Numbered from the stretch's first letter, positions 34,871 to 47,904 are shown. The stretch: 64,000 nt of DNA from Proteles cristata cristata (GCA_017311185.1 JAESUZ010000960.1:310001-374000); one strand, 5' to 3'. Notes: generated by a model from the sequence alone, not told the origin. Numbers and translations are program-made.

Positions 34871-37800
34871 TTCAGATGGTACTCTCTGACAGGGCAGCGA
34901 ACTCCGCATGACTTTAGCAATCTTTTCTTTACCCCCTTACTTCAAACCTCTTGTATTTTAGAGATATATTTTATTACAACATTTTTAGTAATAACTAGGA
35001 ATAATTTTAACTAGTAAATATATGAATAAAAATATGCCTTATTATCTGTCCTGTCATATTATAATTTAACCAAGAAATTTGAGTAGAGTGACATCTACGT
35101 ATCAAAGTAAGAGAAATGTACAGTTCACCTGGAAACCACTGATAACCACTTATAGAACTTTCCCGGATTGGTTTATCATGTACAATAAACTATAAAGAAA
35201 GCTTTTCTAGGTATTTTTAAGTCTCAGTTTTTCTTTTGACAGGAAATGCTAATGGCATTTGCAATTTAGCATAGCTATTAACTGATATCAGTCCAATTCC
35301 AGTGGGATTCCAATTCCCACTGAAATCCATGCATTTCCTAATACTAACACTGTTCCATCTTTATTTAAAAATCTTAAATTGCACCATTTTCATCAGCAGC
35401 ACTTTGCTTGGAAGCAGTTTTCCCAGCAGTCCCTTTTACCACATATCAATCAACATGATTAGTCCTGCCAAATACTCAAAGAAATAAAAGAGCGAAAATA
35501 AGACCAACCTGCCAGGTAATACTTTGTAGTTCAAATGATTTGAAATCTCTGTACTAGTGATCATTGTAGCCCTGGGAATATTTAGAGAAAAGTAGTCTTG
35601 AAGCTAAATTTATTCAAAAAAAAATCTTTAAATAAAAATCTACTTTCACTTTCTTGAATACCCCTTTCTACAAAAAAGTTAAATGGATGGTGATGAGCTC
35701 CTAAACCTCAATTCCTAATAATTTAGGCAATGCAAATTGATGAGCACTTATAAAACAAACTTAAGGAAAAATATATAAGCAAACTGTCCCAAATCTATTT
35801 TTTTCTATATTCACTCTCATTAAACATAACTCCTCTGTAATTTGCATACCAAAATGAGATCAGTTTCTAACTTGTAAATGTAACAATTTGCACAGATAAA
35901 TGTTCTAAGTATTTTAGACAATTATTTTAAATTTTTTGTTTCCTCATTAGTACTATGGTATCAATAATAATGCTAAAGAAATTTAGTAATAGTTTGTCAT
36001 GTTTACCTAGACTTTCTTTGTAGCTCAGTGGCAGACAACAGTTTTTAGTATAACTTAAAATTTAAGACTTAAAATGTAGTATAAAACTGTAATATGTATC
36101 AATCTCAGATGAAGCTATGGGGAAGAGTACACATGAGGACTCTACACCCAGCTCAAAGAGTTCTTACTTTTTCCTCTCCAATATGGTGTGATATGTGATC
36201 AAATTAAAGTGGATGGTCTTTTCTATTCAAAGTTTTATACATGAGATTCTTCACTCTAGAATTTTTCAGTTTTTCCCCTCTATCTATACACCTACTTTAG
36301 AGATGGATATGCTATATGTACACACCAGGTCGTGAAGAAAGATCTGTATCTGATGAAGCAGGATGTATATTACATTGAGATCCTAGACAGGATATTCAGT
36401 TGAAAGTATATATGAAAAGGAAATATCAGTGTCGGGTGGCAAAAGTGCTAGAAAATAGAAGATACTTTCATTGACTGCCAGAGACTATCATTCCTTTCCT
36501 GACTATACACCTGTACTACCCCCATCCCCACTTTAATGTATGTGTTGGATGGGTTATGAATAGTCTGGGACTCTAATGAGTATCTCATCTTCTTGACATT
36601 TACTGGGATTTATTAAACCCCAGCCTAAATCAATCAACATATAGTATTCTCACAGTGAAAGGAATGAATACAATAGAAGCCAACAAGAGTCTACCACTGA
36701 CTTCCCAGTTTCTACTTATAAAATCTAGGCAACATCCAACCCTTTCCTGCTGAATAAAGTTGCTATTGCTTTCAGTGATCATACTAAATCTACCATGACT
36801 GTCAATGAATGGGACCATGGAAAGAGTATGGATAAATTGTGTTACTACTATGCCATTAAATCATCAGACCCTATGTTCACTGTAGGATTTATCTTAAGTG
36901 ATTAAATATATATTAATATTGTTCAGAGTAATTTGAATTAGACTTTCTTCACCTTGAAGCTAAAATCATTTTAAATAAAAGATTGCTTCTAAGTTTGATT
37001 GAATGCTAGCTTGATCTTGATTCAGTAATTGATTCACCCTTTGGACATTTATTAAAGATCTACTCAATCAATAACGACTACATTTGGCTTCCAATAAGTG
37101 CTTTATATGTTTATTTCTCTCTTGTATAAGCACACTCTAGATGTAAGTGGTCCCAAGATGGTTACTGTGCCTGGTTTATTAACTCCCCAGGGAACCAAGG
37201 AAGATACTGTTCAGAATTCTTCCATGTTCTGAAAGGGTTTGCCACACCCCCATCTCATGTTACAAAATGGAACATATGCAACCCAACAACCGACAGGAAG
37301 GAGGAGATGAAAAGGTCAAAATGTATCTTAAGGAAAATGTCTGGAAGTTTCCAGATTACATTTCTGTCCATATTCCATCTGATCTCAACTTATCTGCACA
37401 ATCACACTGGACTCCTTGGGGAAGGGGAGGAAATAAAAAAAAATAAGAAATATCATCTGTATTCTAAATTGGAATATATAATTTTAGAAAAATGGATATT
37501 TGGGACAACCAAGAATTTTTGCCACTACCATTGTATGTCAGAAACTGTTAGCCATTGGATATTAATACATAATTTACAATATTGACAAGTATATTCCCAG
37601 CAGATAGGATAACCATGTCTTATTGCACAAACCAAAATAATTATAGTGTGAAAAAAGGCACTGTTAAAAATTATGTTGGGTAGATCAACATAAGTTGAAA
37701 CTTCTTATGAACATTAGGCATGTAAGGAATCTTCTATGTAGGTACCATAGCCTTTTGCACTTGTTCTACCTAATTAAACATATTATATTTGGTATGTAAT

Positions 37801-38752
37801 TTTACTTACTCAATTGTATATTCATGGTATTTTAAATTTTAAAAGCTAAGATAACTTTTATTAATGGATAAATATCACAGGAAAATTTATTAATTTAGAC
37901 ATTGGAGGACATTTTGAAAACTGTAGATGAATGTGTCTTTACAATTTATTCTGTATGATAACAGTTGAACATTTCCTGTTTTATTTTTTTTTAAATTTCT
38001 TTTTCCTCTATGGTTAAGCTGTCAGTTATTCATCTTGGTTTTGGTTACTATGCTTTTAAGAGTCATTCTAACACCCCTGTATAAAATTGTTGTTCTAAAC
38101 TAGTTTGCCCTGGGCTGAACCAAAAAATGAAAAGGTTATTAAAATAGCATGTAAAAGAAATGCCACAATATATCCAATAGAGAAAAGTGCATGAATTTTA
38201 AGGCATGAAAATTTAGACAACTATTTCAATCTTCATGCCTGTGAGTGCTTACTTTAATTTTCAATGATTGCTCAAAACACTTCAGATTATTAAAGGAATT
38301 TGTGCATATAAAATATAAAAATATGTCCATTTGCTACACATCATATCGCATTCAGTCATTAGGGGCAAATTGCTAATTCACTCATCATTGCCTTCCTGTA
38401 ATATATCAAGTATATTGTCACTATGAACTCAGGGAAACATAAATTAATCCATGTTGATCATAGAGGCTGAATGGTTATACAGGTGGCAGAGGGTTGAATG
38501 ATCAAAAGAAAGATGACAGGGGCTGAAGGAATAAATTGTAAGAGATAATTCTAAGAAATATAAGTTGCTAGTAATGTCTCTGAACTGGAGGCCATCAGCC
38601 TATATCAGCTACTGCACACTCGAAGAGGCTATAGCAGTAATTCTGTGCACACTAATAAAATGGTTGGCAGTGACACAATCAAAATGTGTTCAAGTCCAGT
38701 AATATCTCACTGCTACTACTGCTCTAAGTAATGCTAGCAAATGCCAATACAA
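34871..38752. other. 3.9 kb without a recognisable repeat or gene
   Basis: No SINE, L1, LTR or DNA-transposon signature is visible. Frames of 60-92 codons occur (for example 37307-37585) but none resembles a known protein. Ancient repeats beyond visual recognition may be present. Confidence 0.4.
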
Positions 38753-39207
38753 TAGTTACCCCCACCTTATCCATGAGAGCTACATTCCAAGAACCTTCAG
38801 TGGAACCCTGAAACCATGGACAGTACCAAACCCTATATATACTATGGTTTTTCCTAAACATACATACCTATGATAAAGTTTAATTTGTAAATTAAGCATA
38901 GGAAGAGATTAACAATAACAAAAATAGAATATAACAACATACCATAATAAAAGCTATATAAATATGATCTCTTTCTCTCTTAAAATATTGTATTGTCCTG
39001 TATTCCCCCTTCTTGTTATGATGATGTGAAATAATAAAATGCCTATGTGATAAGATGAAGTGAGATGGGTAATTTAGGAAAAGCACTAGGCTACTATTGA
39101 CCTCCTGAGGATACCTCAGAAGGATGATCATCTGCTTCCAGATCACGGCTGACCACAGGTAACAGAAATCAAGGAAAATGAAAACACAGATAACAAGGGA
39201 CATTGTA
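38753..39207. mobile_element. Tigger-type DNA transposon fossil (MER44-like)
   Basis: The left end (agttacccccaccttatcc) and the complement of the right end (agttacaatgtcccttgtta) form imperfect terminal inverted repeats. The interior has 'accctatatatactatggtt', 'tgatgtgaaataataaaatg' and 'gatcatctgcttccagatca', as in the non-autonomous Tigger/MER44 group. The minus frame of 124 codons (38892-39266) overlies it and is not a transposase. Confidence 0.65.
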
Positions 39208-39849
39208 ACTGCTATGCTAGAATCACGAAGCTCCTCTTTCTCTCTTCCTTTCTGATCTATCACCAATGATTCTTATTGACAGAACCTGTTAGAAAGGCAG
39301 CCAGCAAGATATGGGACAAATGCAGTTTGTGAATCTTCAGTGTTCTAAAGGACAAACGAGAGCAAAAAATAACAAAAACAGAGAACAAAGTTAAATAAGC
39401 AAAGACAAAAATGAAGACCAAAATTTGAACTTGAGAAGATTAACTATATAAATAGAAAGTGATGATTGATCTTATCCGCTCTTGGATAGATGTATGATGC
39501 TTGCTTCTTACCCTCAAGATTGCTCTGCAGGCTCTTCAGAGTGGAAATTTGAGAGTAACTCAGAGACACTTTCATTACTCAATTCAATTTAGTTTTTACT
39601 TTAGTTAATTAAGAGACTACTCAGTACGAGTCACACAGATATATGAGGCACATGTATACAATTAAACTGAAATCTCCCATAATTCTCTGGAATGCTGACA
39701 TGACCCAACAAATTCACTTGTGTTCTACAATGAAATTATTTTTCGGCCTTTAGGATTTTTCTCATTTGGAGTAAACACATTTTCTTCATTTTTCTTTACC
39801 ATTCATCTAAAATACATATATACATTGTATTGATGCACATACTTGTATT
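39208..39849. other. No recognisable feature
   Basis: Unique non-coding sequence. Confidence 0.4.
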
Positions 39850-40190
39850 AATTAGGACAACTTAGGTTTTATTGTGCTAACAAGCAACACCAAAGTCTGT
39901 ACACACAAAGGTTTATTTCTTGCTGCCCTCCATCTGGTGTAGGCTCAGATATCTGTCCAGATGACACTGCTTCTTGCCATCTATGTGGCTAATCAGCCAT
40001 CTAGGCTGCTCAGATCTTAACATTCCTCCTCCACCTTCGAACAAGGTCTTCTTGCATTCCCCAGTGGGATACAATATAAGTGAAAGGTCTCACAAGGGCT
40101 TTCCTATGCCCATGCATGTAACTGATTTGTTACCTCTAGCCACAAATCACAAAGCCAACTTAAATGTAAGGGGGCCTGAAAAATAAGAGG
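39850..40190. repeat. Unassigned eutherian interspersed repeat
   Basis: 'ttattgtgctaacaagcaac', 'ggtttatttcttgctgccct', 'gtgaaaggtctcacaagggc' and 'taagggggcctgaaaaat' correspond to a common mammalian repeat whose name I cannot give. The 70-codon frame inside is chance. Confidence 0.5.
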
Positions 40191-40199
40191 TCCTATTTC

Positions 40200-40385
40200 T
40201 TTTATACTTAGTGTTTGTCACTAAAAGTCTCAAGGGCTAGGAATATAAAGAAAGAAATAAAAACATCATCTGATAAAATGTTCTTGAGGAAGAGACTACT
40301 TAAAGTAGTAAAGTCTGGAAAGACCTCCCTGAAGATGTGACATTTGAGTTCAGATCCCTATGGAATGTGCTTTTGTTTGAGATAC
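40200..40385 (-). repeat. LINE-2 fragment (antisense)
   Basis: 'tctggaaagacctccctgaa' followed by 'gatgtgacatttgagttcag' is a strong antisense L2 signature. Confidence 0.65.
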
Positions 40386-41361
40386 TATTTACTACTGATT
40401 GTGACCCAGACTCTATAGTTACATGCTAAACTATGAATTTTTTATTTACTGGAGATGCAAATAATTTCTGACCAGAATAAATCAAAGTCATCATATTTCC
40501 TCCTAAAGCATAAATACTGTAAACATAAAATTCTGAACATAATTTATATATAAGCTGGCAATTTTACTCCTTTTTATTTTTTTATTTTTATAATGAATTC
40601 TTAAAATGTTTCCTTCTCTACAACAAGTATGGTTGTCACTGTACTTTGACAAAAGAGCAACATAATACAATGGCAAAAGGATCATCTTTTCAATAAATGG
40701 TGCTGGAACTAGACATCCACATGCCTATAAAGATGAGGCTAGAATAGATCTTATACTTTTCACAAAAAATCAGCTCAAAACAGATCACAGACATAGATGT
40801 AAAGCACTACTATAACACTCCTATAATATAACATAGGAGAAAGTCAAGATGACCTTGGGTTTGGCAAAGACTTTGAATATAATACCAAAAGCACGATCCG
40901 TAAAAGAAAAAAGAAATAAATTGGAACTTCATTAAGACTCTTAATTTGTAAAATATACTGTTAGACAAGGAAAGGGCAACCACTTATTAGGAGAAAATAT
41001 TTCCAAAACACCTATTGGATAAAAGAATAGTGTCCAGAAATACAAAGAAGCCTTAAAAGTAAAGGAGAAAATAAATGGTCCAATAAAAACTGGGCAAAAG
41101 ATCTGAAGAGCCAACTCCTCAAGGAAGATATACGGATGGCAAATAAGCACATGAAAAGATGCTACCTATCTTATATCTCTAGGGAATAGCATATTAAAAC
41201 AACAATGAGATATCACCACGGACCTATTAGAAAGGCTAAAATTCAAAAACTCAATAATACCAAATACTGGCAATGATAGCAGGTGACAGTAATGCTCAGT
41301 CATTTCTGGTTGAGTGTAAAATGGTACAAACACTAGAAAACAATTGTGGCAGATTTTTTAT

Positions 41362-41587
41362 TTTTTATTTTTTTTTTTAATGTTTTATTTATTTCTAGGA
41401 GACAGAGAGAAAGACAGCATGAGCAGGGGAGGGTCAGAGAGAGAGGGAGTCACAGACTGAAAGAGGCTCCAGGCTGTGAGCTGGCAGTCAGCACAGAGCC
41501 CGACGCGGGGCTCGAATCCACGAACCGCAGATCATGACCTAAGCGAAAGTCGGACGCTTAACCAACTAAGCCACCCAGGCGTCCCAA
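41362..41587 (-). repeat. Young-subfamily feline SINE nested in L1M, exact TSD
   Basis: TSD tggcagattttttat is identical at 41347-41361 and 41588-41602 (15 bp). It is near consensus, with only a few mutations (for example the head reads aggcgtccc). Confidence 0.97.
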
Positions 41588-42110
41588 TGGCAGATTTTTT
41601 ATACATCTAAATATACTCTTAGTATGTAATATGACAATTGTACTCTTTAGTATTTACCCAAATGAGGTGAAATATTATCTCCACATGAAAATCTGCACAC
41701 TGAGGCTTTATTCATAGTTGTCAAAAGTTGGAAGCCACTAAAATATATTTCAAGAGGTGGCTAGATAAGTAAACAGTGATACATCCATACAATGGAGTAT
41801 GACTCAGCCCTAGAAACACCGATCGCTATCAAGCTACCAAAAGACAGGAGGGATCTTAAATGCATATCCCTGAGAGAAAGATGCCAAATATGAAATATCT
41901 ACATACTGTAGGATTCTAACTACATGACATTCTGGAAAAGGCAAAACTATGGACAAAGTAAAAAAATCAGTTTTTTGCTAATTTTGGAGGGAATGGGAGG
42001 GATGAATAGGTGAAGCACAGTAGTGTTGGAGCAGTGAAACTATTCTGTATAACACTGTAATGGTGAATAACTGTCCTGAACACTTGTCAAAACCAATAGA
42101 ATGTTCAGCA

Positions 42111-42332
42111 CGGGGGCACCTGGGTGGCTCAGTTGGTTGGGCGTTTGACTTCAGCTCAGGTCATGATCTCGCAGTTCATAGGTTTGAACCCCACATAGGG
42201 CTCTGTGCTGACAGCTCAGAGCCTGGACACTGCTGTGTCCAATTCTGTGCCTCCTTCTCTTTCTGCCCCTCCCCCTCTCGTGCTCTGTCTCTGTCTCTCA
42301 AAAAAGAAATAAACATTAAAAAAATTTAAAAA
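42111..42332 (+). repeat. Feline-type SINE nested in L1M, exact TSD
   Basis: TSD agaatgttcagca occurs at 42098-42110 and 42333-42345 (13 bp, exact). The body is of the 'gctgacagctcagagcc' type with tail aataaacattaaaaaa. Confidence 0.97.
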
Positions 42333-42547
42333 GAATGTTCAGCATAGAATAAACCCTAATTTTAAATATGAATTTTAGTTAACAATGGATCAATATTGGC
42401 TCATCGATTTTAGCAAATGTACCTCAGTAATGTATGATGTTAATAACAGCGGAAATTAGAGGAAAAGTGAAGTGGTGTGCATGGTAAATCTCTACTTTCT
42501 GCTAAATTTTCATGTAAATGTAAAACTACTCAAAAAATAAAGTCTTT

Positions 42548-43439
42548 TGAAAAATATTCTTTGTATGAATTTTACCACACTGCTTGCACTTCCATAAATG
42601 CATTTTTTTTTTTAGATTCCTGACACATTTGTATTTGGATAAAATCAAGATTTTATAAGTTTTGAAAATTATTTTTTTACATGTTGGTCATAAAAATATG
42701 CAGAAGTATACAGAAGTAGAAAGTAATTTTACTGCATATATTTATATAACTACATTAGTAATTATATTAGGACAAAGACCCTGAAGGTAAATCTGGAATA
42801 TTAGAAAAAAATTTCCCAGAGCTGAAGAAATACATATCCTGTATGTTTATAAAAACTGTCAAGTACTAAGTGGTAAGAATGAGAAATGATCCACAAGACA
42901 CATATCATGGGAAAATTTTTGAATTATTTAGGAAAAAAGGAGAATATGGAAAACTTTCAGAAGTAAGACAAATTGCCTACAAAGGAATGAAAATAAAAGT
43001 TATGTTGACTTTCTCATTATTAAAATTGGATTACATAGAAAATGTTTTAAGAAAAATTGAAAATAATCTTAATTCATAAGAGCTTGTTTTATTAGACATT
43101 TGGTGTTAAATACAGCCATAATAATTCAAACACTATGACACTGATGGGAGGGAAACTTATTTGGAATTTAGGATTCTGGATCCAAACCAAACAAACTTTA
43201 AAAATAAGAGAACAAAAATAAACTTTGTGAGAATACGAGGACTCAGAAAGTTTACTCCCATGCATGCTCTCTAAAATATGACTATAAAATACACTCAATG
43301 TATCAAAATCTAAAACCTGTCAGATTCATCAACAGAGTAAAATTATAATAGACATTGATATTAACGAAATTAAAATTTGTAAAATGAAATATAAGATATT
43401 TTCCATATAATTGATAATATAATTATTACACCAATGTCT
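42548..43439. other. No recognisable feature
   Basis: AT-rich unique sequence. Confidence 0.4.
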
Positions 43440-43640
43440 AATAATAATAGTTAATACTAATTGAAGGCTTACTGTATCATGCATTATACCTTTGAACATA
43501 TTCTGTTATTCAGCTCTGATAATACTCTAAGATAGGTAGTATTTTATATCTGTCTTATAGATGAATAAACTGAGGTTTGTTGCCATTAATTTGGAAAACT
43601 AGAATTCAAACACAAGCAGTCTGATGCCATTGTCTTCTTA
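43440..43640 (-). repeat. MIR fragment (antisense)
   Basis: 'ctaagataggtagtatttta', 'cttatagatgaataaactga' and 'aactagaattcaaacaca' follow antisense MIR. Confidence 0.6.
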
Positions 43641-43748
43641 ATGTATTATAATAAGATTGTTTTAAAAAACTGGGAAAGTATGAACAATTATAGTACTCTA
43701 TAATGGGGATAACATCAATAACAATCATAGGGATGATAACATTAGATG

Positions 43749-44008
43749 ATGTTTGAAGAAATTCTACAAATGATATTATTTGGTGTTTCTAGAGCCAAGT
43801 GTGTGGCTCTACATTTTAAAAATAATTGTTAATTTACATACTTTATATTAAATATTTATTATTTAATATAATTAAGTATATTATATTAAATATATTAAAT
43901 GTTTGAAGAAATTTTACAAATGACATTATTTGGTGTTTCTAGAGCCACACATTTGGCTCTAGATTTTAAAACTAATTGTTAATTTACATACTTTATATTA
44001 AATATTTG
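43749..44008 (+). repeat. 150-bp tandem duplication with inverted hairpin loop
   Basis: The block from atgtttgaagaaatt to aatattt occurs at 43749-43857 and 43899-44007, about 91% identical, spaced by exactly 150 bp. In copy 1 the stem agagcca/tggctct encloses agtgtg. In copy 2 the same stem encloses cacatt, one base from the reverse complement (cacact) of the first loop. Confidence 0.93.
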
Positions 44009-44733
44009 TATTAATTTATTGATAAAGAAATGTAGATACTAAAAACAATAGATTATTCAAAATAGAATGCAAAATAATATGTATTAATTCATAATATATT
44101 TAAGAAATATATACCTAGAAGGTAGGAGATGAAAATCTAAAAGATGAATATTTATGTGAAAATAATTGAGTTCTATAAGGAAACTAAAATATGTATTTGA
44201 AATAGATAACATTTTTTGATTGCTTAATGTGTCCCAAATGCTGCTATTTTTCTGAGAAAGTAAAAGTAACACTTTATTGGACATCTGAAAGTAAGTTTGA
44301 GAACTCAGCTCAGATGTCCTGACAAACGCCTGTAATTTTTCATCCTTCAATTTCAAGTGTAGCTTTCACACCTCTTCTCCCATTCCACCCCTTCCTGCTC
44401 CCTCCCCATTGTACCATCACCTCTGGCCCCTTCCTCCAGGGAGCAATCCAGCAATTAGGTTAGAATTTGCAAAAAGAAGTCAGAAGGATGTTGTTCTCTG
44501 AGTAATTACTAACCTCATCTAAGAAAAGTCTTGTCAGTTTTAGGATGAAGAAGACAGAAACTTTAACAAAAGATAGAGGGGAAAAAAGTACATCTAAATT
44601 CAGGATTAACACATCAACAGCTTCATCTGTCTGATGATTGTGTTTTTGTCCTCTTCTCCAGAACCTGCCTCTCTACAAATCTCTAAACTCCAAGTTTAGG
44701 TAATAGTTCTTTGATCTTTTATATGCACCTGTG
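44009..44733. other. No recognisable feature
   Basis: Unique sequence. A C-rich patch (44371-44440) is not an obvious repeat. Confidence 0.4.
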
Positions 44734-44900
44734 AGAAGTTCTCAAACTTTAGAGTACTTTAAAATCATGAAATATGTCCATCAAAAAAAAAAAAGCAATT
44801 TCCTGGGCCTTTCTGTAGAATCTGATTCAGAAGATTAGCTTAAGTATCTGCATGTTTAACAATCTCTCTGATGGCTCTTGAGTGGATGGTCTCTGGTTAT
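44734..44900 (+). repeat. MER5-like (hAT-Charlie) fragment
   Basis: 'agttctcaaactttagagta', 'tttcctgggcctttctgtag', 'aatctgattcagaagatt' and 'ctgcatgtttaacaatctc' follow MER5A order. Confidence 0.55.
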
Positions 44901-45059
44901 ATTTTGCTCCAGAGTTTCACTAGAAATTTCTAGCTATTCTTTATTCAAATATTTTAGATCCACGGCTTTTAATGACATCTCATTGTTTTAACAGTTAAAA
45001 TATTTAATGCCTTAGCTTGGTATTCAGTGGCATCTGTACTCAGCACCTCAAAATTAATC

Positions 45060-45235
45060 ACTCAATCATTCATTCAGCCATTAATCAATCCTTTCATTCA
45101 TTAAACAAACAAGTATTAAGATCTTATTATGTTCTAGGCATTATTGTTGGTTCTGCAAATATAGCCATAAGAAGTTTTGACCACAAAGAACTCTTTAGTA
45201 GATTGCACTATTTTTCCCCAATATCCACGGGCTCC
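45060..45235 (-). repeat. LINE-2 3'-end fragment (antisense)
   Basis: Repeated TCATTCA-type motifs, then 'aagtattaagatcttattat' and 'gttctaggcattattgttgg', as in the antisense L2 3' end. Confidence 0.55.
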
Positions 45236-45534
45236 ATCTATAAAGCTCCATCTATCTCTTTTGTGTTCCACCTGTTGGATGAATATACCCACTTTTCCCT
45301 TTTGTATCAGAGCTAATGGTCCTTAGGACTATCTCTGGCCAATAAGATGTAGGAAAAAGTGACACATCATATTCAATCGGAAATTTTAAAAGCCACAAAA
45401 CCAATATACCCCAGGTAACCCTGTTCCTTTGGCCTGAGTTTTAGAATAATAAGAAATGGAATAGAACCTACAGTAGAGAACACAAAATAGTAGTGAGAAA
45501 TAAACTAAACAGTAGTGAGAAATGAAGCCAGTGG

Positions 45535-45730
45535 GATTCTTAGGGATATCATTTTTTGAACACTTTATTTGCTTACAGGCAACAGAGATTTATTTCTCAC
45601 AGTTCCAGAGGTCTAAAGCCCATGTTCAGAGCACCAACGTTGCATTATATGGTGAGCACCCTTTTTTTGGTTTATAGCTGATGCCTTCTTTGTGTCTTCA
45701 GATGGTAGAAGAGCAATATAACTACTTAAA
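45535..45730. repeat. Fragment related to the repeat at 4326-4680
   Basis: 'gagatttatttctcacagtt', 'ccagaggtctaaagcccatg' and 'ctttgtgtcttcagatggta' match the internal part of the same unnamed eutherian family. Confidence 0.5.
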
Positions 45731-46863
45731 AAATATGTCCCAGGAAATGTTGCATAAGAGATTGTTTTCAAACTACAGGTAGGAGGTATTGGGGGCTGTC
45801 TTAAGTAGTATGTTACAAAGTCCTATCGTCAGTTCTTTTCTGCTCAGCATTTTTATTAATCACTTTGATGAAGTCATTTTGGTTGCTGATGACACAAATC
45901 AGCCAGAACAAGAAGAAAAAATTGACACCTGATGGGGGTTGCTTTTCAGACAAGCCAAATAAGGAGAAAAGAAATACCTACCTACCCAAACAAAACAAGA
46001 CACAAACGTGCAATTACACATGTTCATACACAGATAAACATACTCTACACAGTCTGCATTCCCAATTTAGTTATCCAAGGGTAAGAAATCACAATGAAAA
46101 TGAGTTTTCCACTATGCCAAAATAGATGTAGCCAGAGGCTGTGGTAGGGGAAGTAGGGTGTTATCAGTTTCCAAAAAGTCAATTTGTTTCGTGATTCTGA
46201 ACTTTTATGCATGGAGCTTCAGTTGACATTTGGAAACTCTTAAATTGTCAATCAATGTGCTGCTTTTAAGGAAACATATGGAGGTCTTGAACCAAACAAA
46301 CTGTATCAGCAAGGCCTTTCCTTTCCAGAAGGAGAACTCATAATTAGTGCCCAAGTGACTCTGAAAAACATGTCTGCCTCCAGCTTTCTCAAGAAATCCT
46401 TTTTCCTTTAGATTAGAACTGGACCTCAAAATTATCTGATGGGAATTATGAAGTAAAACAAACTAAAATTAAGCCATGATAAATGTAGCATCTGTATTTG
46501 GATGTAAAATCCCACAATAAAAATATAAGCAAGGAAGGGAGGCAAGGGTAACTTTGGACCAAGAAAAAAAAATGTTCATCGCAAATATATATGATTTTGC
46601 TTTAATGTTTGGTAGTTCATAATGGATCTACAGTATTAAATATTTGTATAGCACCTACACTTTAAATAGAATTGTTACAGAGTAACAAAAGCCAAGTAAC
46701 ATATCATAAGAGGAGTATAAAAATATAGTTTTGAAAAACAATATAATAACCATCTTCAAATATTCAATGGACTTATACATGGAAAATAAACAGATTTATT
46801 TCATATGCAAAGGTCCGGGGAAAACTATAAGGAACCTGATTTTTGATCAATCCAAATGAGAAA
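45731..46863. other. No recognisable feature
   Basis: The frame of 86 codons at 45865-46125 has no known motif. No repeat is assigned. Confidence 0.4.
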
Positions 46864-47279
46864 TGTTAAATAGAAAACAACAGGCAAAAATGGCGCCACT
46901 CATGCTGAGTCCTCAAACTGAGGTTTAATATCTAATCCATCTGCAGTTTCAGCCTCTTCCAGAAATGTCAGTTAGGAATTTTCTCGAATGATGCCAATGG
47001 AGTAATCTGCCATGTGAGCCCTCTCCATCTCTTAAAGGACGATGAGGTCATCTACTGAATAAGAGCCCATTTTTCTCCTTAATGAAAAGCAACCTTGCCA
47101 GGAATAATCCTTTTCTTTTACTAATAAGGATGCCCCACCTTCCTTCCTATAAAAACCTTCCATTTGTACAACTCTGAGCTTCCCTCTAGTTGCCAGATGG
47201 GATGGTGCCCGATTCATGAATCCTTTAATAAAGCCAATTAGATATTCAAATTTACTTGGCTGAATTTTGTTTTTTAACA
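46864..47279 (+). mobile_element. Solo LTR of an endogenous retrovirus-like element
   Basis: Starts TGTTAAATAG and ends TTTTTAACA. It has a TATA box (TATAAAA, 47149-47155) and a polyadenylation signal AATAAA (47227-47232) about 78 bp downstream, correct LTR anatomy for 416 bp. Flanking 5-mers agaaa and ggaaa differ by one base, fitting an aged 5-bp TSD. No internal region is present. Confidence 0.7.
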
Positions 47280-47412
47280 GGAAATTGACTAGAATTAGAG
47301 CAATCTATTAATAGGTATAGACTATGTCAAGGGGAAAACACAAAGTGACTTGTTCAAATAAAGTTTAAAGAAGCCTCTGCAAAAGATTTTGTAGAAAGGA
47401 TTAAAATGACAC

Positions 47413-47592
47413 CATTAAGGGATGCCTGGGTGGCTCAGTCAGTTAAGCATCCAACTTCTTCTCAAGTCATGATTTCATGGTTCACGAGTTCAAGTCTTGC
47501 CTTGGGCTCTGTGCTGTGAGCAGCACAGAGCCTGGTGCCTGCTTCAGATTCTGTCTCTCTCTCTCTCTCTCTGTCCCTACTGGCTTGTTTGT

Positions 47593-47624
<32 letters not shown>

Positions 47625-47671
47625 CCTGTCTACCCCTCTCTCTCTCAGAAATAAATAAACATAAAAATAAA
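47413..47671 (+). repeat. Feline-type SINE with expanded CT block and exact TSD
   Basis: TSD taaaatgacac at 47402-47412 and 47672-47682. The CT stretch (47553-47646) is expanded. Frames of 65 and 68 codons on both strands are SINE read-through. Confidence 0.96.
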
Positions 47672-47904
47672 TAAAATGACACGGTCAAGTCATAAACCCA
47701 TGACCAAATCCAATCATAAGAAATAAGTTATAAACCATAGGTCTGAACTCCATGAAAAATCTTTCACATTATTGTGCAGTGGAAAAGTGCTCAGGCAGTA
47801 GTACCACATTAGCCACCTTATAGACTAACTTCAACAACACCGAGCTCATTGATGCTTTGGCCTCATTTATAAGTACATGTGATATGAAACCTTATAGGTA
47901 GATA

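Larger units (their letters stand above)
40655..42547 (+). mobile_element. Old L1M, ORF2 3' part to 3' end, split by two SINEs
   Basis: It starts at 'ttcaataaatggtgctggaa', runs through decayed ORF2 (gggcaaaagatctgaagagc; caatgagatatcaccacgga; acaatggagtatgactcagc) and ends with a typical 3' end (atgaattttagttaacaatg; aactactcaaaaaataaagt). The frame is destroyed. SINEs at 41362-41587 and 42111-42332 interrupt it, each with a TSD made of L1 sequence, which gives relative ages. Confidence 0.88.

Noticed and set aside
38892..39266. 124-codon minus-strand frame with membrane-like segments
   Set aside because: It overlies the Tigger/MER44-like fossil, does not resemble a transposase, and its hydrophobicity follows from T-rich DNA.
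45780..45960. Stretch recalling an old LINE (gatgacacaaatcagcc)
   Set aside because: Only one short motif matches, too little to assign a family.
47477..47688. Open frames on both strands with Ser/Leu or Arg/Glu repeats
   Set aside because: They translate the expanded CT/GA block of a SINE. The frames at 25729-25920, 41346-41537, 60482-60706 and 61688-61995 are the same kind of shadow.
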